Source of the DNA: Leifsonia sp. AK011
GTDB lineage: Bacteria > Actinomycetota > Actinomycetes > Actinomycetales > Microbacteriaceae
Assembly: GCF_013410945.1 (NCBI RefSeq)
Contig: NZ_JACCCH010000001.1
Coordinates: 1,364,001 to 1,428,000 of the forward strand
Direction: 5' to 3'
DNA length: 64,000 nucleotides
Of the stretch, positions 33,032-41,588 are shown piece by piece. The position numbers were made by a program, and so were the translations under genes. The notes below the pieces were generated by a model, which did no database searches, was not told where the DNA came from, and saw nothing but the letters and a program-made list of their open reading frames with translations. Each line of letters opens with the position of its first letter. Position 1 is the first letter of the stretch.

Positions 33032-34695
33032 GCGACGCAGCACGCCTCCTCGAGAACCTCGACGACCAGCAGCGGGTCGCCGCGGAGACCCTCCTTGGCC
33101 CGGTCTGCCTCCTCGCGGGAGCGGGCACGGGAAAGACCAGAGCAGTGACACACCGCATCGCCTACGGTGTCGCGAGCGGCGTCTACCCGCCCGGCCGGGT
33201 GATGGCGCTGACATTCACGGCTCGTGCCGCAGGGGAACTGCGCAGCAGGTTGCGCGCCCTCGGGACGGAGGGTGTGACCGCGCGCACCTTCCACGCGTCT
33301 GCACTCTCCCAGCTGAACTTCTTCTGGCCGCAGGTGATCGGCGGGACGATGCCCCGCCTGCTCGACAGCAAGGCGCGGCTCCTGGCCCACGCCGCCGACG
33401 GGCTGCGACTGCGGCTGGACACGGCGACGCTCCGCGACGTGGCCGCCGAGATCGAGTGGCGCAAGACCTCGCGGCTGACTCTCGCCGAGTACGCGGCGCG
33501 CAATCGCCCGGCGCCTCCTTCTCTCAGTGCCGATCGCGTCGTCGACCTGCAGGAGGCCTACGAGCGCCTCAAGGACGAGCGCCGCCAGCTCGACTTCGAG
33601 GATGTGCTGCTCGCGGCGGCCGGAATGATCGAGGCCGAGCCACGAGTCGCCCAGCAGGTGCGGGAGCAGTACCGGTTCTTCGTGGTCGACGAGTACCAGG
33701 ACGTCTCGCCCCTCCAGCACGACCTGCTCCGGCTCTGGCTCGGCTCGCACAGCGACGTGTGCGTCGTCGGTGACGTGAGCCAGACCATCTACACGTTCGC
33801 GGGCGCGAGCCCCGACTACCTCCTCGGCTTCGGCTCGGAGTTCAGTGAGGCGACGGTGCTCCGGCTGGAGCACAACTACCGTTCGACACCTGCCATCGTG
33901 AGCACCGCGAACCGTCTCATGCGGGGACGACCGGGGGCCCTCGAACTCACGGCCACGTCCGCGGCCGGTCCCGAGCCCACGACGACGGCATACGAGAGCG
34001 ACCAGGCCGAGGCGAAGGGGGTGGCCGCGAGCATCGCAGCCCAGCTCGCGGCCGGGGTCGAGGCATCCGATATCGCCGTCCTGTTCCGCATCAATGCGCA
34101 GTCGCAGCTCCTGGAATCGGCACTTCAGGATGCCGGGGTGCCCTACCAGGTCCGCGGCGCGACGAGGTTCTTCGAGCAGCGGGAGGTCGTCGAGGCGATC
34201 ATGCTGCTCCGCGGCGCGACGGTCGGCGCGGTCACTGGCCCGCTCGAGCGATCGGTGGGAGACGTGCTGAGTTCGATCGGGTGGTCGGCCGAGCCCCCCG
34301 AGACGGCCGGCGCGGTGCGCTCGAGGTGGGAATCGTTGGATGCCCTCATGCGACTCGCGCGGGAGGCTCCCGAGGGCACGTCCCTCCGCTCCTTCGTGGA
34401 GGATCTCGCCGAACGCCAGGCCGCGCAACACGAACCGACGCTCTCCGCCGTCACCCTCACCACGATCCACTCAGCGAAGGGTCTCGAGTGGGAGTCCGTC
34501 TACCTCGTGGGACTCGCGGAAGGGCTCCTGCCGCTGAGCCACGCCAAGGACGACGCGGCGATCGAGGAGGAGCGCCGCCTTCTCTATGTGGGTATCACGC
34601 GCGCCCGGCGGAGCCTTGCACTGTCGTGGGCGGGCGGCTCTGGGGGATCGCGAGCTGCCCGGAAGCCGAGTCGGTTCCTGTCAATTCTCGGCTGA
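33028..34695 (+). CDS. uvrD2: UvrD2-type ATP-dependent DNA helicase, short form
   Basis: A 555-residue SF1A helicase: DDQQRVAAETLLGP, LAGAGTGKTRAVT, ALTFTARAAGELRSR, FVVDEYQDVSPLQ, VGDVSQTIYTFAGASPD, LEHNYRST, TIHSAKGLEWESVYL and YVGITRARRSLALSW. Mycobacterial UvrD2 continues with an HRDC domain and a four-cysteine motif; here the protein ends about 20 residues after motif VI, so both are missing. GTG 33028 overlaps the nudC stop. The last 101 bases overlap the convergent ThiF-like gene. Confidence 0.88.
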   Translation: MSDAARLLENLDDQQRVAAETLLGPVCLLAGAGTGKTRAVTHRIAYGVASGVYPPGRVMALTFTARAAGELRSRLRALGTEGVTARTFHASALSQLNFFWPQVIGGTMPRLLDSKARLLAHAADGLRLRLDTATLRDVAAEIEWRKTSRLTLAEYAARNRPAPPSLSADRVVDLQEAYERLKDERRQLDFEDVLLAAAGMIEAEPRVAQQVREQYRFFVVDEYQDVSPLQHDLLRLWLGSHSDVCVVGDVSQTIYTFAGASPDYLLGFGSEFSEATVLRLEHNYRSTPAIVSTANRLMRGRPGALELTATSAAGPEPTTTAYESDQAEAKGVAASIAAQLAAGVEASDIAVLFRINAQSQLLESALQDAGVPYQVRGATRFFEQREVVEAIMLLRGATVGAVTGPLERSVGDVLSSIGWSAEPPETAGAVRSRWESLDALMRLAREAPEGTSLRSFVEDLAERQAAQHEPTLSAVTLTTIHSAKGLEWESVYLVGLAEGLLPLSHAKDDAAIEEERRLLYVGITRARRSLALSWAGGSGGSRAARKPSRFLSILG

Positions 34696-35476
34696 ACGCG
34701 GACTCGAGCCCGCCGCAAGAACACTCAGGATGAACAGTCCAGGGGTGGCGCGAGCGCTCTCCGCTCACCGAGATGCGCAGCGCGGTCGCGTCGACTGGGC
34801 CGTTCTCCAGTCGCTCCATCACCATCCGGCACAGCGCGGCCGCGGCCTCCGTCGCGAGTGCCGGCGGCTCGGTCCTGCGTGGCCGCGCGAGAAGTTGCGT
34901 CGCGATCGTCGGCCACGCCGGGTCCGCATCGCGGCGGTGCAACTCGATGCAGGCGAGGCACGGCCCGATCCCCGGCTCGACGCAGGGGCCGAGGTGCACT
35001 GCCGATTCCGTGAAGAGCACGGGCAGGTGGGGCACGTCTCTCCGCAGCCACACCGAATGCAGTCGCGGAGCGAGCACGCCATGGCCCACCACGATGGCGA
35101 GCGTCGGCGCTGCCGCCACGAGCGACGCGGGATCCTCCGAGACGAGCACGCGGATGCCCGCCTCCCCGAGCAACCGTGCGCCGAGATCGACGAACCTCCC
35201 CGCCCCGGAGACTGCAACGGTCGTCCCTCTGGATCGTGGAACGGGCGCCTGGAGCACCGGAGCGAGCCTGTCGAGAAGGTCGACGACGACGGCGTGGTTG
35301 CCGCCGGCCAGCACGTCGAGCCCGTCGAGCATGATGCCGAGACTCATGGCCGAGACCAGGCGCTCCTCGAGAACACTCACCCGCCGGAGCACCACGCGCG
35401 GTGGGTCGATTCCGACCTGCAGGGTGTGAGGATCCCGCCACACCAAGGGCCAACGGGGGTCGATCCGGATCGTCAT
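34595..35476 (-). CDS. ThiF-like / cyclodehydratase-related protein (Rv3196-type)
   Basis: A 293-residue protein. GTTVAVSGAGRFVDLGARLL is a Rossmann-type nucleotide loop, and GPCVEPGIGPCLACIELHRR (about residue 165) followed by RDADPAWP is the motif of ThiF-like leader-binding proteins from azole-peptide (TOMM) systems. VHPECSCGG near the end may bind zinc. No precursor peptide or dehydrogenase is nearby. A homologue sits next to uvrD2 across actinobacteria, so a housekeeping role is likely. The last ~33 codons overlap the end of uvrD2 on the other strand. Confidence 0.75.
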   Translation of the reverse strand: MTIRIDPRWPLVWRDPHTLQVGIDPPRVVLRRVSVLEERLVSAMSLGIMLDGLDVLAGGNHAVVVDLLDRLAPVLQAPVPRSRGTTVAVSGAGRFVDLGARLLGEAGIRVLVSEDPASLVAAAPTLAIVVGHGVLAPRLHSVWLRRDVPHLPVLFTESAVHLGPCVEPGIGPCLACIELHRRDADPAWPTIATQLLARPRRTEPPALATEAAAALCRMVMERLENGPVDATALRISVSGERSRHPWTVHPECSCGGLESAFSRELTGTDSASGQLAIPQSRPPTTVQGSAGRA

Positions 35477-35542
35477 CCCGACAGTGTGGAAGCCATCGTG
35501 CGACCCGGCCCCGCGCCATCCACAGGGCTGATCGCGGGCTAC

Positions 35543-36889
35543 CTATTCGGTCGGGCGGTCGCCGCTCTCGTCGTCGAGGAGATCCTCGAGGGCACGATCG
35601 AACTCGTCCGGCTCAGGGGGGCCGGCCGTGATCCGTGCGATGAGCGCGGTCGGATCATCGATGTCGCTGGCGACGGGCACCAGGTCGGGGTGCGACCACA
35701 GGGCGTCCCTGGCGTCCATGCCCACGGCATCCGTCACGGCCTGCCACATGGCGGTCGCCTCGCGTAGTCGTCGGGGACGGAGCTCAAGACCGACAAGCGT
35801 TGCGAATGCGGATTCGGCAGGGCCGCCCGAGGCGCGGCGCCGACGCACGGTCTCGGCGATCGCGCCACTTGAGGGGAGTCGAGTCGTCGCCTCAGCCGTC
35901 ACCAGGTCGACCCATCCCTCGATGAGGGCGAGGGTTGTCTCGAGGCGCTCGAGTGCGGCCAGCTGCTCATCGGTCTTCGGCGGGATCAGTACGCCGCTCG
36001 ACATCGCGTTGCGGAGTTCCTCGGGGTTCGCAGGGTCGAAGTCGGAGGCCAGTCGCTCGAGTCGTTCCGTGTCGATGTGGATGCCGCGTGCGAACTCGGT
36101 GATCGAGGTGAGCAGCTGCAGGCGCAGCCAGCGGGCGTGGCGGAACAGTCGCGCGTGGGCGAGTTCCCGCACAGAAAGGTAGAGCTGCACCTGGTCGACG
36201 GGGATGTCGAGACCTGCGCCGAACGCCAGCATGTTCTGCGGCACCACGGCAGCCTCCGCTCCCTCCAGGAGAGGGATCCCGATGTCGCCACCCGAGACGG
36301 CCTCGCTCGAGAGCTGGCCGACCACCTGCCCGAGCTGCATAGCGAAGAGGGTGCCGCCCACGTTGCGCATCACCTGGCTCGCTCCAGCGATCATGTCGTC
36401 CATCTCCTCGGGCGCGCTCTCCTGCAGCACGTTCGTGAGGGAGTTGGCGATGGATGTCGCGACCGGTTCGGCGAGCTGGGTCCATACGGGCATCGTTGCC
36501 TCGACCCACTCCTGGCGGCTCATCAGCCGCGGCTCGGTCGTGAGCCCACCGATCTCGGTGACCTCATCGAGCCACAGGGATGCCACGTGCAGGGACTGCT
36601 CGAGCTGCGAGCGCTCGGCCGGCAGTGAGGGAACGCTGGTGCGGGCGGCAATCGCCTTGGCCTGCTCGAGCGCGAGGCCCCAGTTGACGCCGTCCCCGGA
36701 GGACTGGAGTGCGTTCTGGAGCTGCGCGATCAGCTGGGCAACGACCGCGGGATCATCCGGGAGCCCAGCGGCTCCCGCGAGTTGGGCTGGATCGATCTCC
36801 CCGTTGCCGGCGAGGAACTCGCGCAGCATGTCACGGAACTCGTCCTCAGGGCGGTCCGAACTGTCATCGTCCCGCGAATTCTCAGGCAT
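35543..36889 (-). CDS. DUF2342 family putative zinc-dependent protein
   Basis: A 448-residue protein of the family annotated as zinc-dependent metalloprotease or coenzyme F420-related hydrolase (Rv3195 type). Landmarks: GDGVNWGLALEQAKAIA, ASLWLDEVTEIG, MRNVGGTLFAMQLGQVVGQL, VRELAHARLFRHARWL and a C-terminal ALWSHPDLVP. A canonical HExxH is not present; RELAHARLFRH occupies its place. ATG 36889 follows TACCGT (36897-36902) by seven bases. It is divergent from the PDZ/Lon-like gene. The biochemical role is not established. Confidence 0.83.
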   Translation of the reverse strand: MPENSRDDDSSDRPEDEFRDMLREFLAGNGEIDPAQLAGAAGLPDDPAVVAQLIAQLQNALQSSGDGVNWGLALEQAKAIAARTSVPSLPAERSQLEQSLHVASLWLDEVTEIGGLTTEPRLMSRQEWVEATMPVWTQLAEPVATSIANSLTNVLQESAPEEMDDMIAGASQVMRNVGGTLFAMQLGQVVGQLSSEAVSGGDIGIPLLEGAEAAVVPQNMLAFGAGLDIPVDQVQLYLSVRELAHARLFRHARWLRLQLLTSITEFARGIHIDTERLERLASDFDPANPEELRNAMSSGVLIPPKTDEQLAALERLETTLALIEGWVDLVTAEATTRLPSSGAIAETVRRRRASGGPAESAFATLVGLELRPRRLREATAMWQAVTDAVGMDARDALWSHPDLVPVASDIDDPTALIARITAGPPEPDEFDRALEDLLDDESGDRPTE

Positions 36890-36963
36890 GAAATCTACGG
36901 TAGTCGCTGCGCAGTCGAGCACACCCGTATTTCGCCTAGGCTTGGCCCGCGCGCTGTGCGCCC

Positions 36964-38130
36964 GTGGCGAACACCGCGACTTTTCCGTTCTTTCCGCTCG
37001 ATCTCCGAAGGACCCTGGTGGCCCTCTTCACCGATATCACGCCCGATCCGGCGCCGCCCCGCCGTGGCGGCGGGTGGTTCGGCTGGCTCCTTCTCGGCTT
37101 CGCGCTCGTCGTTGCGACGATCATCGCGCTGTTGCCTGCTCCCTATGTGATCGAGCGCCCCGGCCCCGTCTTCAACACTCTCGGGGACGTCACGATCGAC
37201 GGCGAGCAGGTGCCGATGATCCAGATCCCCATGGAGGAGACGTTCCCCACCGAGGGCACGCTCGACATGCTCACGGTCAACATCAGCGGTACGCCCAACA
37301 ACCCACCCAGCTGGTTCGACATCGCGGCGGCCTACATCGATCCGAGCCGCGCGATCGTGCCGATCGACGCCGTCTACCCTCCCGGAACCAACCTCGAGGA
37401 CTCGAGCGAGCAGGGCCGCATCGACATGGAGAACTCGCAGAAGGAGGCCATCGCGGCCGCCCTCACCCACCTCGGGTACGAGATCACGAGCACGCTGTCC
37501 GTCGTCGACACGTCCAGCACAGGTGCTGCCCAGGGGATCCTGCTCGCCGACGACATCATCGTCTCGGTCAACGGCGAAGTTCCTGCGGATGTCACGGGCC
37601 TCCGCGAGATCATCGCCGAGAACGGCGTCGACAAGCCCGCGGAGGTCGTCGTCGAGAGGGATGGCGCGCAGCAGACCCTCAGCATCACCCCGAAGCTCAG
37701 CGACGAGGAGGAGCCCGTCCCGGTCCTCGGCATCATCGTCGGCAGCGACTACACCTTCCCGTTCACCGTCACCATCCAGCTCGAGAACGTCGGCGGCCCG
37801 AGTGCCGGCATGATGTTCGCCCTCGGGATCATCGACAAGCTCACCGAGGGGCCGCTCAACGGCGGCGAGAACGTCGCCGGAACGGGCACGATCGCCTCCA
37901 CGGGCGAGGTCGGTCCGATCGGCGGCATCGTGCAGAAGATGTGGGGTGCGCGGAACGCAGGCGCGGACTGGTTCCTTGCGCCGGCGGACAATTGCTCCGA
38001 GGTGGCCGGGCACGAGCCATCCGGACTCACCGTGTACTCGGTCGAGACCCTCGACGACGCGCTCGCTGCCCTCGACGCGATCAGCACGGGTCAGGACCTG
38101 GAGAGTCTTCCGACCTGCACTGTCGGCTAG
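36964..38130 (+). CDS. Membrane-anchored PDZ and Lon-like (S16) serine protease
   Basis: A 388-residue protein: one N-terminal membrane helix (GWLLLGFALVVATIIALLP), then a PDZ domain (AAQGILLADDIIVSVNGEVP) and a Lon-type protease domain outside the cell. The catalytic Ser is in NVGGPSAGMMFALGI and the Lys in GPIGGIVQKMWGARNAG, the Ser-Lys dyad of S16. It matches Rv3194c and keeps its place next to DUF2342 and UPF0182. The start is GTG 36964; GTG 37018 is possible but would shorten the cytoplasmic part. Confidence 0.85.
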   Translation: MANTATFPFFPLDLRRTLVALFTDITPDPAPPRRGGGWFGWLLLGFALVVATIIALLPAPYVIERPGPVFNTLGDVTIDGEQVPMIQIPMEETFPTEGTLDMLTVNISGTPNNPPSWFDIAAAYIDPSRAIVPIDAVYPPGTNLEDSSEQGRIDMENSQKEAIAAALTHLGYEITSTLSVVDTSSTGAAQGILLADDIIVSVNGEVPADVTGLREIIAENGVDKPAEVVVERDGAQQTLSITPKLSDEEEPVPVLGIIVGSDYTFPFTVTIQLENVGGPSAGMMFALGIIDKLTEGPLNGGENVAGTGTIASTGEVGPIGGIVQKMWGARNAGADWFLAPADNCSEVAGHEPSGLTVYSVETLDDALAALDAISTGQDLESLPTCTVG

Positions 38131-38216
38131 CGCCCGGCAATCTCGCAGAAACCCACCCTTAAGATGGTGGGGACTTCCTGACCGGTCGTCGCGCCCCCAA
38201 CAGCAGGAGCCACCGA

Positions 38217-41114
38217 GTGTCAAGCACCCCTTCCGGATCCGCAGACAGGTCCACCAGCCGCACGAGGGTCACCCTCACCATCACGGCCGTGGTGATCGCG
38301 GTTCTCGTGGTCGCGTTCTTCACGATCTCGGGCCTCTACACGGACGTGCTCTGGTACGACCAGCTCGGGTATCTACCCGTACTCACCACGCAGTGGATCG
38401 CCGCCGGCGTGATGTTCCTCATCGGGTTCTTCGCGATGGCGATCCCGGTGTGGGCGAGCATCGAGATCGCATTCCGTGCTCGGCCCGTCTACGCGAAGCT
38501 CAACTCCCAGCTCGACCGCTACCAGCAGGTCATTGAGCCGCTCCGCAGGGTAGCGATGTTCGCGATCCCGGGTGTCATCGGCCTGTTCGCGGGTGTCTCC
38601 ACGGCCACACGCTGGCCCATAGTGCTCCAGTGGCTCAACAAGACCTCCTTCGGTGAGACCGACCCGCAGTTCGGCCTCGACCTCTCCTTCTACTTCTACG
38701 ACCTTCCCCTGTGGCACGGAGTCGTCGGCTTCGCCTCGGCCGTCGTGCTCATCTCGGCGATCGCGGCCCTCGCTACGAGCTACCTCTACGGTGCGATCCG
38801 GTTCAGCGGTCGCGAGGTGCGGATCTCCCGCACGGCTCGAATCCAGCTCGCGATCACCGCGGCGATCTACCTTCTCCTTCAGGGCGTCAGCCTCTGGCTT
38901 GACCAGTACACAACCCTGGCGAGCCAGAGCCAGGGCTTCCTCCAGACCGGTGCGGGCTACACCGAGGCGAACGCCACGATCCCGGGCCGCGCCATCCTTG
39001 CCGGTATCGCCGTTCTCGTCGCGGTGCTCTTCATCGTCACTGCGATCATCGGCCGCTGGCGCCTGCCCATCATCGGCACCGCACTGCTTCTCGTGAGCGG
39101 TCTCGTCGTCGGCAGTGTGTATCCCTGGATCGTGCAGCGCTTCTCGGTCGAGCCCAATGCGCGCGTTCTCGAATCGGAGTACATCAACCGATCCATCGAG
39201 GCCACACGCACGGCCTACGGTGTGCAGGACGTCGAAGAGGTGCCCTACAGTGCACAGACGGATGCCGAGCCAGGCGCACTTCGTGAGGACGCCGAGACGA
39301 CGGCCAACATCCGCATCCTCGACCCCGCGATCGCGCCCCTGGCCTTCGCGCAGCTCGAGCAGTTCAAGCAGTACTACCAGTTCGGTCGCCACCTCGATGT
39401 CGACCGGTACGAGATCGACGGCAAGACGCAGGACACCGTGATCGCCGTGCGCGAGCTGAACCAGGCCGGTCTCGGTGACTCGCAGAACTGGTACAACAAC
39501 ACGGTCGTCTACACGCACGGTTACGGGGTCGTCGCGGCCTACGGCAACCAGCGTGCGGCGGATGGCCAACCCGTGTTCCTCGAGTCGGGCATCCCGAGCT
39601 CCGGTGCGCTGGGCGACTTCGAGCCCCGCGTCTACTTCGGCGAGGGTTCGCCCGAGTACTCGATCGTCGGTGCGCCCGAGGGGGCGAACGAGATCGAGCT
39701 CGACTACCCCTCCGGTGGCGAGGACAGCGATCTCGCGGCGACCACCACCTTCGACGGCGAGGGTGGCCCCGCGCTCGACAACCTCTTCAAGAAGCTCATC
39801 TACGCGATCAAGTTCCAGTCCGAGGAGATCGTGCTCTCCGATGCCGTCAACGAGGAATCCCAGATCCTCTACGACCGCAGCCCGAAGGAGCGCGTCGCCA
39901 AGGTGGCTCCGTACCTGACGCTCGACAGTGACGTGTACCCGGCAATCGTGGACGGCAAGATCGTGTGGATCGTCGACGGCTACACGACGGGCACGAACTA
40001 CCCGTACTCGCAGATCGAGTCCCTCTCGGAGTCGATCGCCGACACGTACACTCCGGAGCCAGGCTTCGCGGTGGATGACATCAACTACATCCGCAACTCG
40101 GTCAAGGCGACCGTCGACGCGTATGACGGCAGCGTGACGCTCTACGCGTGGGACGACGAGGACCCGGTGCTCAAGACCTGGTCGAAGATCTTCCCCTCGA
40201 CGGTCAAGCCCATGAGTGACATGAGCGACCAGCTGCTCGAGCACGTGCGGTACCCGAGCGACCTGTTCAAGATGCAGCGCGCGATCCTCGGGTCGTACCA
40301 CGTGACCGACGCGGGCTCGTTCTTCTCGAGCGACGACCAGTGGATCACCCCGGATGACCCGGTGGGAGGCGCCACGGCCGCGTTGCAGCCGCCCTACTAC
40401 CTGACCATGCAGGTTCCCGGATCCGATGACCCCGCGTTCACGCTGTACTCGACCTTCATCCCGCGGGGTGCAGGTGATTCCACGCGCAACGTGCTGACCG
40501 GGTATCTCGCGGTCAACGCGGATGCGGGGGAGGACTACGGCAAGCTCACACTCCTGACCCTGCCCAAGCAGTCGACGGTGCCCGGTCCCGGCCAGGTGCA
40601 GAACAACTTCAACTCAGACACTGCCGTGGCCAACCAGCTCGCGCTCCTCGAGCGCGGCCAGACCGAGGTGCGACGCGGTAACCTGCTGACCCTCCCGGTC
40701 GGTGGCGGTCTCCTGTACGTGCAGCCCGTGTACGTGCAGTCGACGAGCGGAACGATCTACCCGCTCCTGCGCAAGGTGCTCGTCTCGTTCGGTGACCAGA
40801 TCGCGTTCGAGGACACCCTGGATGGCGCGCTCGACACCCTGTTCGGCGGCGACTCCGGTGCATCCGCCGGTGACGGTGACGTGCCCATCGAGGAGACTCC
40901 GACCGAGCCCGTGGATCCGGATGTCCCGGACGAACCGACCACGCCGACCACCCCGAGCACGGGCAACGCCGCGCTCCAGCAGGCGCTTTCTGACTACCAG
41001 GATGCTCTCGCTGATCGTCAGGCCGCCTACGCGGCCAACGATCTGGTGGCAGCGGCCGAGGCCGACGCCCGCATGCAGGACGCCATCGAGCGCGCGATCG
41101 CGGCCAGCGAATAG
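38217..41114 (+). CDS. UPF0182 family large membrane protein
   Basis: A 965-residue protein with about seven membrane helices in the first ~330 residues, then a large extracellular domain beginning EPNARVLESEYINRSIEATR and including PFYL-type core motifs such as QPPYYLTMQVPG and TLYSTFIPRG. The C-terminus is an acidic/Pro linker followed by a coiled, Ala-rich helix (DALADRQAAYAANDLVAAAE). The family (Rv3193c) is conserved in actinobacteria with unknown function. CAGGAGCCACCGA precedes the GTG. Confidence 0.88.
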   Translation: MSSTPSGSADRSTSRTRVTLTITAVVIAVLVVAFFTISGLYTDVLWYDQLGYLPVLTTQWIAAGVMFLIGFFAMAIPVWASIEIAFRARPVYAKLNSQLDRYQQVIEPLRRVAMFAIPGVIGLFAGVSTATRWPIVLQWLNKTSFGETDPQFGLDLSFYFYDLPLWHGVVGFASAVVLISAIAALATSYLYGAIRFSGREVRISRTARIQLAITAAIYLLLQGVSLWLDQYTTLASQSQGFLQTGAGYTEANATIPGRAILAGIAVLVAVLFIVTAIIGRWRLPIIGTALLLVSGLVVGSVYPWIVQRFSVEPNARVLESEYINRSIEATRTAYGVQDVEEVPYSAQTDAEPGALREDAETTANIRILDPAIAPLAFAQLEQFKQYYQFGRHLDVDRYEIDGKTQDTVIAVRELNQAGLGDSQNWYNNTVVYTHGYGVVAAYGNQRAADGQPVFLESGIPSSGALGDFEPRVYFGEGSPEYSIVGAPEGANEIELDYPSGGEDSDLAATTTFDGEGGPALDNLFKKLIYAIKFQSEEIVLSDAVNEESQILYDRSPKERVAKVAPYLTLDSDVYPAIVDGKIVWIVDGYTTGTNYPYSQIESLSESIADTYTPEPGFAVDDINYIRNSVKATVDAYDGSVTLYAWDDEDPVLKTWSKIFPSTVKPMSDMSDQLLEHVRYPSDLFKMQRAILGSYHVTDAGSFFSSDDQWITPDDPVGGATAALQPPYYLTMQVPGSDDPAFTLYSTFIPRGAGDSTRNVLTGYLAVNADAGEDYGKLTLLTLPKQSTVPGPGQVQNNFNSDTAVANQLALLERGQTEVRRGNLLTLPVGGGLLYVQPVYVQSTSGTIYPLLRKVLVSFGDQIAFEDTLDGALDTLFGGDSGASAGDGDVPIEETPTEPVDPDVPDEPTTPTTPSTGNAALQQALSDYQDALADRQAAYAANDLVAAAEADARMQDAIERAIAASE

Positions 41115-41150
41115 TGCGTCACCCAGCCCGTGGTAGAGTTGATCTCACGC

Positions 41151-41227
41151 CGCGGGGTGGAGCAGTTCGGTAGCTCGCTGGGCTCATAACCCAGAGGTCG
41201 CAGGTTCAAATCCTGTCCCCGCAACCA
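41151..41227 (+). tRNA. Initiator tRNA-fMet (anticodon CAT)
   Basis: A 77-base cloverleaf including encoded CCA. The acceptor stem is CGCGGGG / CCCCGCA: C1 faces A72 unpaired, the identity mark of bacterial initiator tRNA. The anticodon stem ends in three G:C pairs (CTGGG-CTCATAA-CCCAG), the second initiator mark; the anticodon CAT is at 41185-41187. The T-arm is CAGGTTCAAATCCTG. Confidence 0.95.
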
Positions 41228-41270
41228 AATGACAAAAGGCCCGGTCTTCGGACCGGGCCTTTTGTCATTT
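41227..41270 (+). terminator. Perfect 20-bp hairpin terminator after tRNA-fMet
   Basis: The 20-base left arm (41227-41246), TTCG loop and 20-base right arm (41251-41270) are perfectly complementary. The arm holds a GGCCCGGTC core; the right arm runs into CCTTTTGTCATTT, supplying T-rich sequence. It begins in the CCA end of the tRNA. Confidence 0.9.
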
Positions 41271-41588
41271 CGTTTCTGGACTCGGACGCGAAGATGCTCG
41301 TGGGCCCACAGCGCACAGTCCGCTGCGTCGCGGAGCGACGTGGCGGCGGTTCGCTGGGGAGTCAAATCCTGTCCCCGCCGCGCGAGGGGCCCCGGGCGCC
41401 GCGCAGCGGCGTCTGGGGGAGCCGGTGGGACGCCCCGCAACTGAACGAAGGCGAAAGACGGCCCCCCGCCCTGCGATGAGTAGCCAACGACAGCGGAATG
41501 TCAACCACTCCTCAGCGACGCACTCGACGCGTATCGTGAGACATCTGGTCCAGACCCACGCCGGCACCGTTCGACCCAAGGAATTGCC
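41271..41588. other. Gene-free stretch with a repeated tRNA 3' segment
   Basis: No supported gene. TCAAATCCTGTCCCCGC at 41362-41378 exactly repeats the 3' part of tRNA-fMet (41206-41222), 156 bases downstream. This is what an attachment-site scar of a tRNA-targeting element would look like; no integrase gene is present. The promoter of the desaturase must lie at the right end; AAGGAATT precedes its GTG. Confidence 0.5.

Noticed and set aside
36204-38162. Plus-strand ORF of 652 codons spanning the DUF2342 and PDZ genes
   Set aside because: It crosses the divergent promoter region and has no family features; both real genes are clear in other frames.
38373-40301. Antisense ORF of 642 codons inside the UPF0182 gene
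   Set aside because: The translation is Arg/Asp/Val-rich without motifs, and the plus-strand frame is a well-conserved family.
41355-41380. Second tRNA gene after tRNA-fMet
   Set aside because: Only the 17-bp T-arm/acceptor segment is repeated; the D-arm and anticodon arm are missing.
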